A program made the translations under genes and the position numbers. A stretch of DNA of 64,000 nucleotides, from assembly GCA_016704565.1 (NCBI GenBank), contig JADIZV010000002.1, positions 620,001 to 684,000 of the forward strand, read 5' to 3'. Shown one piece after another: positions 21,458-33,679 of the stretch (the first letter of the stretch is position 1; each line of letters begins with the position of its first letter). A model generated the notes under the pieces. It was not told the DNA's origin and did not search any database. It was given only the letters and a program-made list of their open reading frames with translations. This DNA is from Candidatus Phosphoribacter baldrii (lineage in GTDB: Bacteria > Actinomycetota > Actinomycetes > Actinomycetales > Dermatophilaceae).

Positions 21458-22374
21458 CCCGACGCGTGCTGCTCGTCCCGCACCCCAAACGCCCGGACAT
21501 CGGCGAGATCACCCGCGATGTCGCCGCCCGGCTGGGCGCCCAAGGGGTGCAGGCGACGATGATCGCCTCGGACGCCAGCGCCCTGCGCGCGCCGGGCTCC
21601 GATCCGTTGACCGTCGTCCCGGACGCCGACGCCGCCCAGGACTGCGAGTTGGTCGCCGTCCTCGGTGGTGACGGGACGATCCTGCGCGGCGCCGAGTTGG
21701 CCCGGGGCACCGACACCCCTTTGCTGGGCATCAACCTCGGCAAGGTCGGCTTCCTCGCCGAGGTCGAGATGGCCGACCTCACCACCACCGTCGACCGGAT
21801 CGTGGCCCGCGACTACACGGTCGAGGACCGAATGACGCTCGACGTCACGGTGAGCCACGCCGACCGGGTCGACACCCGCACCTGGGCACTCAACGAGGTG
21901 AGCATCGAGAAGGCCGCCCGCGAGCGGATGCTCGAAGTCACCGTCGAGGTCGACGGACGGCCGTTGTCGACGTGGGGCTGCGACGGCGTCATCGTGGCGA
22001 CGCCGACTGGCTCGACGGCATACGCCTTCTCGGCGGGAGGGCCCGTCGTGTGGCCGGACGTCGAAGCGATCCTGCTGGTCCCCAACTCGGCCCACGCGCT
22101 CTTCGCTCGCCCGATCGTCGTCGGCCCCCGATCACACCTGGCGGTCGAGGTCATCCGGGATGCCGAAGGCCAAGGCGTCCTGTGGTGCGACGGCCGTCGG
22201 CACGTGGACCTCGCGCCGGGAGCCCGCATCGACGTATGCCGCTCGCCTATCCCCATGCGCCTGGCCCGGCTCTCGCACGCGCCCTTCACCGACCGACTCG
22301 TCGAGAAGTTCGACCTCTCGGTGGCCGGGTGGCGAGGCAACGGGTCGGGCCGTCCACAGGCACCCACCGCCTGA
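21454..22374 (+). CDS. nadK: NAD kinase
   Basis: Phosphorylates NAD to NADP. The 306-residue protein has the family signature VAVLGGDGTILRGAEL with GGDGT near residues 71-75, NLGKVGFLAEVE, and the C-terminal ATPTGSTAYAFSAGGPV that binds the substrate ribose and phosphate. GTG 21454 overlaps the tlyA stop (GTGA). Two octamers fall inside the gene (22016 and 22234); the latter encodes Val-Cys-Arg with the rare GTA codon. Confidence 0.95.
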   Translation: MTRRVLLVPHPKRPDIGEITRDVAARLGAQGVQATMIASDASALRAPGSDPLTVVPDADAAQDCELVAVLGGDGTILRGAELARGTDTPLLGINLGKVGFLAEVEMADLTTTVDRIVARDYTVEDRMTLDVTVSHADRVDTRTWALNEVSIEKAARERMLEVTVEVDGRPLSTWGCDGVIVATPTGSTAYAFSAGGPVVWPDVEAILLVPNSAHALFARPIVVGPRSHLAVEVIRDAEGQGVLWCDGRRHVDLAPGARIDVCRSPIPMRLARLSHAPFTDRLVEKFDLSVAGWRGNGSGRPQAPTA

Positions 22375-22387
22375 CGGTGAACGCCCC

Positions 22388-22393
22388 TAGTCT
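22388..22393 (+). promoter_or_regulatory. -10 box of a probable leaderless recN transcript
   Basis: TAGTCT ends seven bases before GTG 22401 with no Shine-Dalgarno between. This supports the chosen start. No clear SOS box is visible. Confidence 0.5.
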
Positions 22394-22400
22394 TGGGGCC

Positions 22401-24275
22401 GTGCTCCTGCAGATCCGGATCGCCGGGCTCGGCGTCATCGCCGAGGCCGTCCTTCGGCTGCACCCTGGCCTCACCGTCCTCACCGGCGAAACCGGTGCGG
22501 GCAAGACGATGGTCGTCCAAGGGCTCGGCCTGCTGCTGGGGTCGCGGGCCGACCCCGCCCTCGTTCGGTCCGGTTGCACCAGCCTCTCGGTCGAGGGCAT
22601 CGTTCACCTCCCCGCCGACCACCCGGCCCGCCTGCGGGCCGAGGACGCTGGGGGCGAGCTGGATGGCGACGAGTTGGTCCTCGTCCGCACCGTCACGGCC
22701 GAAGGTCGGTCCCGCGCACACATCGGTGGACGCTCCGGGCCGGTCGGCGTTCTCTCCGAGATCGGCGAACATCTCGTCGCCGTCCACGGACAGGCCGACC
22801 AGTGGCGGCTGCGTCGGCCCGATGAGCATCGAGAGGTGCTCGACGCCTATGGCGGCGACGCGGTCGGCGAGGCACTCGCGGCTTACCGGCAGGTGTATGC
22901 CGCGCTCACCGCGGCACTGAGCGAGCGCGACACGCTGCGGGGCCTGGACCGTGACCGGACCCGTGAGATCGACTCGCTCACCGCCGCTCTCGAGCACGTC
23001 GAAAGGATCGACCCGCAACCGGGGGAGGACGAGGCGTTGCGCGCCGAAGACTCCCGGCTCGCCCATGCCGAGGGGCTGCGCGAGGCCGCCGGCGCGGCAC
23101 ACGGGCTGCTCCTGGGCGACGACGGGTATGCCGCCGACCCCGCCGATCAGGTCCCGGCCACCGAGCTGCTGGGGCGCGCGCGCGGCCACCTCGGCCCGGT
23201 GTCCCGGCACGACGCCCGACTCGCGGCCTTGGACGAGCGGCTGGCCGAAGCCGGCTACCTCGTCGCCGACATCGGGGCCGATCTGGCCGCCTACCTCGCC
23301 GACCTCGACGTCGATCCGGCCCGGCTGGCCTGGGTGCAACAACGGCGCGCCGACCTGGCCGGACTCACCCGCCGCTACGGCGAAAGCATCGACGAGGTGC
23401 TCGCCTGGTCCGGGCAGGCGGCTGCCCGGCTGGCGCTGCTCCAGTCGTCCGACGACCGGCTGGCTGAGCTCGACACAGCGGTCGCCGCGCTGTCCGATGC
23501 GGTGACCGCGAGCGCCGCTCGGCTCACGTCGGCTCGGCGAGGTGCCGCGGATCGGTTCGAAGCTGCAGTCGGTGCCGAGCTCGCCCACCTGGCGATGGGG
23601 TCGGCGCGGGTCCAGGTCGCCGTGACTGCGCGGGCGCCCGGGCCGCATGGCGCCGACGACGTGGAGATCCAGCTGGCCGCCAACTCCGGAGCGCCAGCCA
23701 GATCGGTGGGCAAGGCCGCCAGCGGCGGCGAACTGTCCAGGCTCATGCTTGCCATTGAGGTCGTCAGCGCGTCGGCGGGCGCTGTCGGGTCAACCGGGGG
23801 AACGGCGGCGACGCCCCGGACACCCGTCCCCGCGTTCGTCTTCGACGAGGTCGACGCCGGGGTCGGCGGCAAGGCCGGGCTGGACGTCGGCGCTCGCCTT
23901 GCCGAGCTGGCCACCCATGCCCAGGTCGTGGTCGTCACCCATCTCGCCCAGGTCGCCGCGTTCGCCGATCGACACCTTGTCGTCCACAAGTCAGACGACG
24001 GATCCGTTACTGCCAGTGAGGTGTCCGAGGTGACCGGCGACGAGCGGCTGCGCGAATTGGCTCGGATGATGGGCGGCGGCACCTCCGATGCTGGGCTCGA
24101 ACATGCTCGGGTCCTGTTGGCAGAGGCAACCAGCCGTCGAGGTGAGGGTCGGGCGGTGGTGAGCGGACGGCATACGGCGTCATCGGCAGGCGAGCACCCA
24201 CCGACGGCGACCCGGCAACAGGCGACGCGCCGAGGCGCACGCTCACCGTCCGGCACCGCCTCGTCGATCACATAG
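22401..24275 (+). CDS. recN: DNA repair protein RecN
   Basis: RecN is an SMC-like ATPase that acts on DNA ends in double-strand-break repair. The 624-residue protein begins with LLQIRIAGLGVIAEAVLRL, the family N-terminus. The Walker A is GETGAGKT near residues 28-35, the coiled-coil middle region has many Asp, Glu and Ala, the ABC signature is near KAASGGELSRLMLAIE, and the Walker B is FVFDEVDAGVGG near 478. The last 50 residues are a Ser/Thr/Arg-rich extension past the usual end. An alternative GTG at 22377 is possible. It lies 26 bases after nadK and has its own -10 box. Confidence 0.94.
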   Translation: MLLQIRIAGLGVIAEAVLRLHPGLTVLTGETGAGKTMVVQGLGLLLGSRADPALVRSGCTSLSVEGIVHLPADHPARLRAEDAGGELDGDELVLVRTVTAEGRSRAHIGGRSGPVGVLSEIGEHLVAVHGQADQWRLRRPDEHREVLDAYGGDAVGEALAAYRQVYAALTAALSERDTLRGLDRDRTREIDSLTAALEHVERIDPQPGEDEALRAEDSRLAHAEGLREAAGAAHGLLLGDDGYAADPADQVPATELLGRARGHLGPVSRHDARLAALDERLAEAGYLVADIGADLAAYLADLDVDPARLAWVQQRRADLAGLTRRYGESIDEVLAWSGQAAARLALLQSSDDRLAELDTAVAALSDAVTASAARLTSARRGAADRFEAAVGAELAHLAMGSARVQVAVTARAPGPHGADDVEIQLAANSGAPARSVGKAASGGELSRLMLAIEVVSASAGAVGSTGGTAATPRTPVPAFVFDEVDAGVGGKAGLDVGARLAELATHAQVVVVTHLAQVAAFADRHLVVHKSDDGSVTASEVSEVTGDERLRELARMMGGGTSDAGLEHARVLLAEATSRRGEGRAVVSGRHTASSAGEHPPTATRQQATRRGARSPSGTASSIT

Positions 24276-24278
24276 ACT
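24273..24278 (+). promoter_or_regulatory. -10 box of a probable leaderless pyrG transcript
   Basis: TAGACT ends eight bases before GTG 24287 with only a C-rich run between and no ribosome-binding site. The spacing is that of leaderless actinobacterial mRNAs. Confidence 0.55.
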
Positions 24279-24286
24279 GGCCCCCC

Positions 24287-25987
<1,701 letters not shown>

Positions 25988-25988
25988 C

Positions 25989-26654
25989 GTGTCGCTCGAC
26001 GCCCCGGTCGGCGCCCAGGCCGAGGTGCGCGACACCATCGCGCCCAAGACCGTCGTCGAGAGCGAAGTGGCCTGGCGCGGGTTGATCTTCGACGTGCGCC
26101 GCGATCGGGTCGACCTGGGGACGGGTGAGGTCGTCACCCGGGACTACATCGATCACCCGGGCGCGGTCCTCATCCTGGCCCTGCGGGAGATCGACGGGGT
26201 CGATCACCTCGCGATGATTCGCCAATACCGCCACGCCTGCCGTTCCTACCTCTGGGAGCTGCCCGCCGGGCTGCTCGACATTGCTGGCGAAGCGCCCCGC
26301 GATGCCGCTGCCCGCGAACTGCGCGAGGAGGTCGACCTCGTCGCGACCCGGTGGGATGTGCTTATCGACGCCTACGCCTCGGCTGGCGCCTTCCCCGAGG
26401 CCTACCGCGTGTTCCTGGCCCGGGACCTCGCCGCAGCACCCGGCGAGCCACACCAGCGCACCGGGGAGGAGGCCGACCTCACCGTCCGCTGGGTCAGCCT
26501 CGACGACGCGTATGCCGCGGCGCTGGCCGGCCAGTTGCACAACCCCGGCGCGCTGCTGGGGATCATGGCCGCCTGGGGTGCCCGGGCACAGGGCTGGAGC
26601 ACCCTGCGGCCGCACGATGCCCCGTGGCCGGAGCACCCGGCATACCGGTTCTGA
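25989..26654 (+). CDS. Nudix hydrolase, probably ADP-ribose pyrophosphatase
   Basis: The 221-residue protein has the Nudix box GEAPRDAAARELREEVDL near residues 100-117, with the G, E, R-E and EE positions kept. Upstream lies the ADP-ribose pyrophosphatase-type WELPAGLLD and a RQYRHACRS segment that is typical of ADP-sugar hydrolases. It would split ADP-ribose to AMP and ribose-5-phosphate. It begins two bases after pyrG, so the two form an operon, as in many actinobacteria. The exact substrate is inferred from similarity to the group. Confidence 0.88.
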   Translation: MSLDAPVGAQAEVRDTIAPKTVVESEVAWRGLIFDVRRDRVDLGTGEVVTRDYIDHPGAVLILALREIDGVDHLAMIRQYRHACRSYLWELPAGLLDIAGEAPRDAAARELREEVDLVATRWDVLIDAYASAGAFPEAYRVFLARDLAAAPGEPHQRTGEEADLTVRWVSLDDAYAAALAGQLHNPGALLGIMAAWGARAQGWSTLRPHDAPWPEHPAYRF

Positions 26655-26693
26655 CCGCTGAGAAGACGCGCAGGCAGACTGACACGTGCTGTC

Positions 26694-27467
26694 CTACCGA
26701 GGCGGTCCGTCGACAAGTGGGGGAAAGGCGGTTCCTTCGGTTTGCTCCGTGGCCGGAAGCATCTGCGCGTCCGCGCAGGTCGCCGTGAGACCCCCCGGAG
26801 GGATCCCGCTCGGCGGTGCGAAGACGTTCGGATCGTCGAGATGGAAGGGCAACCATGCCTGGGATTCGACGCTGGCGAGGGCCAGATCGTCCGAGCCATA
26901 CCGTCGGGCGACGAAAGAGCTGACCTGCATCAAGGACCATCCCGACTCGGTGCTTGAGATCTGGCGCCGTGCCTCGACCTGCCAGGACCGGTGCATTTCG
27001 ACTCCGACCGGGCTGATGATTCCGCATGACGCATAGGTCACCACCCAGCCGCGCTTGCGCAGGTCCCGCATGAGGCCGCTCATCATCAAGGCAGCGCTGG
27101 TCTCGTCCTCGGCGAGCACGTGTTCCGCGGTCAGCCCCTTCGTCGAGAACGCCGGGCGCATCGGCAGGAGTGTTCCGACCGTCGTGACCGACGGCCGCAG
27201 GTAGCGGAGGTTCCGACTCCCCACGCCTGCGCCACCGAGGCGCACCCCCGTGGCGGGCAATTCCGGATCGCTGGCCAGGAGTGCGTCGACTCGGGCGCGG
27301 TCCACGTCGTTCGACTCGATCGGGGGTGCTGGGCAGGCGCCTGCAGTGAGGACCACCGCCATCAGCACAAGCGATAGCCGAGCCACTCCTTTGGGGAGGC
27401 GCGCCGGCGCCCACGGCCGCGGCCACGCTCTGGCCCGCGACGTCATCCGCTGCACCCCTGGTTGCAT
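26694..27467 (-). CDS. Secreted lipoprotein of unknown function
   Basis: The 257-residue product has a basic N-region of about 30 residues, a hydrophobic segment LSLVLMAVVLTAGAC and a candidate lipobox with Cys45, then a Pro/Asp-rich mature part. No domain is recognised. LTAEHVLAEDETSAALMMSGLMRDL and GWVVTYASCGIISPVG suggest a compact alpha/beta domain with two more cysteines. The ATG at 27467 follows AGGAGAAACAAC, a good ribosome-binding site. It is divergent from aspS and convergent with the Nudix gene. I do not assign a function. Confidence 0.75.
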   Translation of the reverse strand: MQPGVQRMTSRARAWPRPWAPARLPKGVARLSLVLMAVVLTAGACPAPPIESNDVDRARVDALLASDPELPATGVRLGGAGVGSRNLRYLRPSVTTVGTLLPMRPAFSTKGLTAEHVLAEDETSAALMMSGLMRDLRKRGWVVTYASCGIISPVGVEMHRSWQVEARRQISSTESGWSLMQVSSFVARRYGSDDLALASVESQAWLPFHLDDPNVFAPPSGIPPGGLTATCADAQMLPATEQTEGTAFPPLVDGPPR

Positions 27468-27586
27468 GTTGTTTCTCCTGATTGGGGCCCCATGGCACGA
27501 CAAGCCAACCACATGACCGCGGGAGAGTAGAGGAGCGCACACCACCTCGCCCGCAAACCCGGTCGAGGCGGTATGCCGTGCCCGCC

Positions 27587-27592
27587 TAGAAT
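27587..27592 (+). promoter_or_regulatory. Candidate -10 box upstream of aspS
   Basis: TAGAAT lies 95 bases before the aspS start in the 220-base divergent spacer, which also contains octamers at 27571 and 27643. No convincing -35 is seen. No T-box was recognised. Confidence 0.35.
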
Positions 27593-27687
27593 CGTCCGGG
27601 TCGCCGCCACCCCGTCCCGACCGTGGTCCGGGGCTGACCCGGCGGCATACCGAGCAGCGACCGAGCAACCCGAGAAGGACACCTACC

Positions 27688-29473
<1,786 letters not shown>

Positions 29474-29500
29474 CCCGTTACCCCAGTCTCACCTCGACCA

Positions 29501-29531
29501 CGCCTCGCCTCCCTTCCCGGGTGGCGAGGCG
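29501..29531. terminator. Hairpin between convergent aspS and MMPL genes
   Basis: CGCCTCGCC (29501-29509) and GGCGAGGCG (29523-29531) form a perfect 9-bp stem with a 13-base loop in the 61-base convergent gap. It could serve both directions; there is no T-run. Confidence 0.6.
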
Positions 29532-29534
29532 CAG

Positions 29535-31847
29535 TCATTCCCGTATGCCGTTGCTCGCGTGCCAGCGCCGCAGCGGCGCCGGCGCCCACCAGTTGCGTTC
29601 GCCGAGCAACTCCATCGTCGCGGGGACAAGCAGCATCCGGACGATGCTCGCGTCCAGGAGCACGGCCACGGTCAAGGCGACACCGATCTCCTTGATGACG
29701 AGCATCTTCCCGGCGATGAACCCGGCGAACACGATGACGACCAGGGCCGCCGCCGACGTGATGATCCGGCCCGAACGCTGCAGCCCCAGCTCGACTGCCC
29801 GGTTGTTCTCGACGCCGCTCTCGTGCAGCTCCGCGATCCGAGAGATGAGGAACAGCTCGTAGTCCATCGACAACCCGAAGGCGAACGAGATGGCGATGGG
29901 CGGGATGATCGACTCCACGGCCCCGACCGGGGTGAAACCCAGACACGCAGATAGGTGCCCCTCCTGGAAGATCCAGGTGACCACCCCCAACGACGCCCCG
30001 AGCGACACGACGTTGAGCAGCAGGGCCTTGACCGGGATGACGATCGACCCAGTCATGAGGAAGAGCAGCGCGAAGGTTGCCAGCACGACCAGCGCCGCGG
30101 CATACGGAGCACCGGCCGCGATCGACTCGGCCAGGTCGATGAGCGAGGCAGCCTGACCGGTGACCCACGAGGGCACCGCCGGTCGATGGGCGCGCAACGC
30201 CTCGACCAGGGACCGGGATGCCGTGTCGAGGGGACCCGCGGACGAATGGACCGCGACCGCGGCATACCCGGTGCCGAGGTCGCGCGCCACCACCTGGGTG
30301 ACGCCCGGTAGGGAGGCGGCCGTCGCATCGGCCCAGTTCCGCGCCTGGTCGAGCGTCCCCTGGATGACGACCGTCGCGGTCGGCGCCCGCAGGTCTGGGT
30401 AGTCATCGGCCAACCGCTCGAAGAAGTCTCGTTGTGGTGACCCCACCGGCACGAGTTCGATGCCCGACGAGGTGAGCCGCATCGACAGGGCAGGCAGCGC
30501 GAGGAACAGCAGGAACGCCGTCGAAGCGAGCATCACCGTCCAGGGTCGCCGGTGGACGGCCGCGGCGAGCCGAGAGAACACGCCTTCGTCGGGCGCAGTC
30601 TCGGTGCCCCGGGCCAACAATCGTCGGGCTCCGAGGGTGCACAGGGCGGGCATCATCGACACCCCCACGAGCATCGCCACGACGACGACCGACAAGCCGG
30701 CTGCGCCGATCGCGCGGATGGTCGGGGACCGGAAGATCATCAGACCGGCCAATGAAATGGCAACCGTCACCCCTGAAAACAGGACGGTGCGTCCCGCAGT
30801 CGCCGTCGTCCGGCTAATCGCCCGGCGGATCTGGTCCTTGGTGAGCTCGGCAGGCGGGCGGCCTTGGGCCAAGGCGCGCAACTCTTCACGGAAGCGCGAC
30901 ACGAACAACAGGCCATAGTCGATCGACAGGGCCAGCCCCAACAAGGTGACGACGTTGACCGTTGAGGCGTCGAGGTCCATGACCGAGCTGAAACCATAGA
31001 GCGCGGCCAGGGCCCCGCCGATCGACACGATCGCGCCGACGATCGGCATCCCCGCCGCGACGAACCCCCCGAACACGAGCACCATGAGAGCGAAGGACAA
31101 CGGCAACGCGATGCCCTCGCCCAGGCGCAGATCCGACTCCATCTGCCCGACGATCTCGTCTTCGACGGCACTGCCGCTGCCAACCGCGGTCCGCGCCCCC
31201 CCGGGGAGCGCCTGACCCAACCGGGTGTATGCCGCCCGCACCGCCTTCTCTGCTGCGTCCTCGTGGGCCGCGGTGAGACCGGGCTTGAGGTAGGTGACCA
31301 CGAGGAAGCCGCGGGCGGAGCCTGGTGTCGACGACGCTCCGGCGCCAGTTGTCGGGTTCGTCAGGAGGAAGGCCTTGGCTTGAGGGTCAGCGAGACCGGC
31401 GGGGAAGACGAACGGGCTGGCCGTGCTGGCGACTCCATCGATCGCAGCGAGTTGTTGGGCGGCCGCCCCGGCGGCGGCGACGACGGCGGGGCTGGCGACA
31501 TCCACGTTGTCGACCGTCAGCAGCACCGAGGGTCGATCGGGTTCAGCCGCCCGAAGCAGAGACCGCCCAGTCATCGCCTCGCCGGCCACCGTGGGTTCGC
31601 CCGTAGTCAGCCGACTGAACAGCGACGGCCCACCGACACCGGCAGCGGCGACCGCGAAAGCCGCGACGGTGAGCACCGACCAAGCGAGCACGATCCGCCA
31701 CGGGTGGGTCGAGATCGCCAAACCCCATCGAGCCAAGGGCGGCTGGCGGGGGGCCCGATGGCGCCCGGCGGGCAGCGCAAAGAGAGGGTCGGTCCGCCCC
31801 TGGACCTCGTGCCGGCCCCTCCGAGTCGACCTGCGCCGGTCGGTCAC
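29535..31847 (-). CDS. MMPL/RND-family transporter
   Basis: The 770-residue protein has the MMPL layout: a first membrane helix near residues 53-72, a large extracytoplasmic domain, five helices near 225-380, a second membrane helix near 425 followed by another extracytoplasmic domain, and five helices near 555-740. The conserved SIDYGLLFVSRFREEL and SMDYELFLISRIAELHESG segments contain the Asp-Tyr pairs that relay protons in this family. Actinobacterial relatives export lipids or drugs; the substrate is unknown here. The start is a GTG at 31847. It is divergent from rarA with 49 bases between. Confidence 0.9.
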   Translation of the reverse strand: MTDRRRSTRRGRHEVQGRTDPLFALPAGRHRAPRQPPLARWGLAISTHPWRIVLAWSVLTVAAFAVAAAGVGGPSLFSRLTTGEPTVAGEAMTGRSLLRAAEPDRPSVLLTVDNVDVASPAVVAAAGAAAQQLAAIDGVASTASPFVFPAGLADPQAKAFLLTNPTTGAGASSTPGSARGFLVVTYLKPGLTAAHEDAAEKAVRAAYTRLGQALPGGARTAVGSGSAVEDEIVGQMESDLRLGEGIALPLSFALMVLVFGGFVAAGMPIVGAIVSIGGALAALYGFSSVMDLDASTVNVVTLLGLALSIDYGLLFVSRFREELRALAQGRPPAELTKDQIRRAISRTTATAGRTVLFSGVTVAISLAGLMIFRSPTIRAIGAAGLSVVVVAMLVGVSMMPALCTLGARRLLARGTETAPDEGVFSRLAAAVHRRPWTVMLASTAFLLFLALPALSMRLTSSGIELVPVGSPQRDFFERLADDYPDLRAPTATVVIQGTLDQARNWADATAASLPGVTQVVARDLGTGYAAVAVHSSAGPLDTASRSLVEALRAHRPAVPSWVTGQAASLIDLAESIAAGAPYAAALVVLATFALLFLMTGSIVIPVKALLLNVVSLGASLGVVTWIFQEGHLSACLGFTPVGAVESIIPPIAISFAFGLSMDYELFLISRIAELHESGVENNRAVELGLQRSGRIITSAAALVVIVFAGFIAGKMLVIKEIGVALTVAVLLDASIVRMLLVPATMELLGERNWWAPAPLRRWHASNGIRE

Positions 31848-31896
31848 CGGGATAGCCTCTCACCACGAGGGTCAACACCGGAACAAGGGAGATGTG

Positions 31897-33453
31897 GTGA
31901 CGTCGTCGGGCGATCTGTTCGCTGCTGCCCGCGCCGATGGCGACCGGGGAGCGGGCCCGGGGGGCACGGCATACGGGCGCTCCGACTCGCCTCTCGCGGT
32001 GCGGATGCGACCGCGCACCCTCGCCGAGGTGCGCGGCCAGGAGTCGGTGCTCAACGTCGGTAGCCCGTTGCGTCGCCTCGTCGAAGGGTCCGGGGGACCA
32101 GCCGGCCCGCTGTCGGCGATCCTCTGGGGGCCGCCGGGCACTGGGAAGACGACGTTGGCGCACCTTGTGGCGGGTGCATCCGGTCGGCGCTTCGTCGAGT
32201 TGTCCGCGGTTACCGCAGGGGTGAAGGACGTTCGTGACGTGATGGCACAAGCCGCGCGCGAACGGGACCTGTTCGGGCGGCATACGGTGTTGTTCCTCGA
32301 CGAGATCCACCGCTTCAGCAAGGCACAGCAGGACGCGCTGCTGCCGGGCGTCGAGGACCGGACCGTGATCCTCGTCGCCGCGACGACCGAAAACCCGAGC
32401 TTCGCCGTCATCGCGCCACTGCTGTCGCGGTCGGTCATCGTTGCTCTGGTCCCATTGTCCGACGCCGACCTCATCGACGTCGTGACCAGCGCGCTGTCCG
32501 ACGCACGTGGTCTGGATGGGGCGTTCGGCATCGAGCCGGAGGCATTGACGGCGTTGGTGCGGTTGGCGGGGGGTGATGCTCGCCGGGCACTGACCGGTTT
32601 GGAGGCTGCGGCCGGCGTGGCGGGCGACCACGCCCACCTCGACGCGCCCCGCCCGAGCCGCGAAGCGCCAATGTCGATCACGCAGGCGCATCTCGAGCGG
32701 GCCATGGCGCAGGCAACGGTGCGCTACGACCGGGCCGGCGACCAGCACTACGACGTGGCGTCCGCGCTCATCAAGTCGATGCGCGGCTCCGACGTCGACG
32801 CGGCGCTGCACTATCTCGCCCGGATGCTCGAGGCGGGGGAGGACCCACGGTTCGTCGCGCGGCGCATCGTCATCGCCGCCAGTGAGGATGTCGGGATGGC
32901 CGACCCCACTGCCTTGCAGACGGCCGTCGCCGCCATGCACGCCGTGGCGCAGATCGGTATGCCGGAGGCCCGCATCGTCTTGGCCCAGGCGGTTGTCCAC
33001 GTCGCCTTGGCGCCGAAGTCGAATGCGGCATACCTGGGGGTCGATGCGGCGATCGCTGACGTGCGGGCGGGACGCGGCGGTCCCGTCCCGCTGCACCTGC
33101 GCGGCAGTGGGTATGCCGGTGCCGCCCGGATTGCGGCGTCGTCGGCGGAGGCGGCAAGGGTGGGGACGGGGGCAGCGGGAACGGGGTCAGCGGGCGCGGG
33201 GTCAGCGGGCACGGCATACCGGTATGCCCATGACGAGCCGGAGGGGGTCGCGGCCCAGCAGTATCTGCCCGACGACCTGGCCGGCCGGGTCGAGTACTAC
33301 CGACCGACGGGACGGGGCTTCGAGGAGCGACTCGGGGCGCGCTGGACGTGGCTCAAAGGGCTGCTACGGCCCGAGGCCAGTCCCACCAGGGCCGTGATCG
33401 ACGAGCATGACCCAGGCAAACCGACCCCAGCGAAGGACATGAACGGCGCGTGA
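31897..33453 (+). CDS. rarA: Replication-associated recombination protein RarA (MgsA)
   Basis: A clamp-loader-like AAA+ ATPase that acts at stalled replication forks. The 518-residue protein has Walker A GPPGTGKTT near residues 79-87, Walker B LFLDEIHRF, sensor 1 VAATTENPSF, the arginine-finger SRSVIVALVPL region and the tetramerisation domain (SALIKSMRGSDVDAALHYLARML). A low-complexity Gly/Ala/Thr/Ser insert near residues 420-445 is unusual and ends in two inverted octamer halves. GTG 31897 has AAGGGA six bases upstream. Confidence 0.92.
   Translation: MTSSGDLFAAARADGDRGAGPGGTAYGRSDSPLAVRMRPRTLAEVRGQESVLNVGSPLRRLVEGSGGPAGPLSAILWGPPGTGKTTLAHLVAGASGRRFVELSAVTAGVKDVRDVMAQAARERDLFGRHTVLFLDEIHRFSKAQQDALLPGVEDRTVILVAATTENPSFAVIAPLLSRSVIVALVPLSDADLIDVVTSALSDARGLDGAFGIEPEALTALVRLAGGDARRALTGLEAAAGVAGDHAHLDAPRPSREAPMSITQAHLERAMAQATVRYDRAGDQHYDVASALIKSMRGSDVDAALHYLARMLEAGEDPRFVARRIVIAASEDVGMADPTALQTAVAAMHAVAQIGMPEARIVLAQAVVHVALAPKSNAAYLGVDAAIADVRAGRGGPVPLHLRGSGYAGAARIAASSAEAARVGTGAAGTGSAGAGSAGTAYRYAHDEPEGVAAQQYLPDDLAGRVEYYRPTGRGFEERLGARWTWLKGLLRPEASPTRAVIDEHDPGKPTPAKDMNGA
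33213..33228. repeat. Perfect 16-bp palindrome built from octamer halves inside rarA
   Basis: GGCATACCGGTATGCC is self-complementary. The left half completes an octamer (33212-33219); the right half lacks the last base of one. It encodes TAYRYA in a non-conserved linker of RarA. Confidence 0.85.
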
Positions 33454-33507
33454 ATTTGTCCGGCCGTCGCAGGCATGCACCGAAGCCTTGGTTGCGTAGC
33501 GCTTCCG

Positions 33508-33524
33508 GATAACGATTTGTTATC
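33508..33524. promoter_or_regulatory. Inverted repeat upstream of the peptide transporter (candidate operator)
   Basis: GATAAC (33508-33513) and GTTATC (33519-33524) flank GATTT. This AT-rich symmetric site stands out in the GC-rich 226-base region before the transporter operon and could be a repressor site. Confidence 0.4.
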
Positions 33525-33679
33525 GCTGCGGCTGCTGTCGCTGTCAGCCGGGCCGGATCTGTGACATGGTGTCGCTCGACCAGCCGCGGCGAGGCTGTCG
33601 TGGAGCAACACCTGGTTGTTCTGGTGAGCCCCACGACCACTGCCCCGCACTCGAGGGAAAGCGAGCACCCGCCTTGACG

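Noticed and set aside
21813..23648. 611-codon reverse frame opposite nadK and recN
   Set aside because: Both forward genes have complete catalytic motifs; the reverse frame has none.
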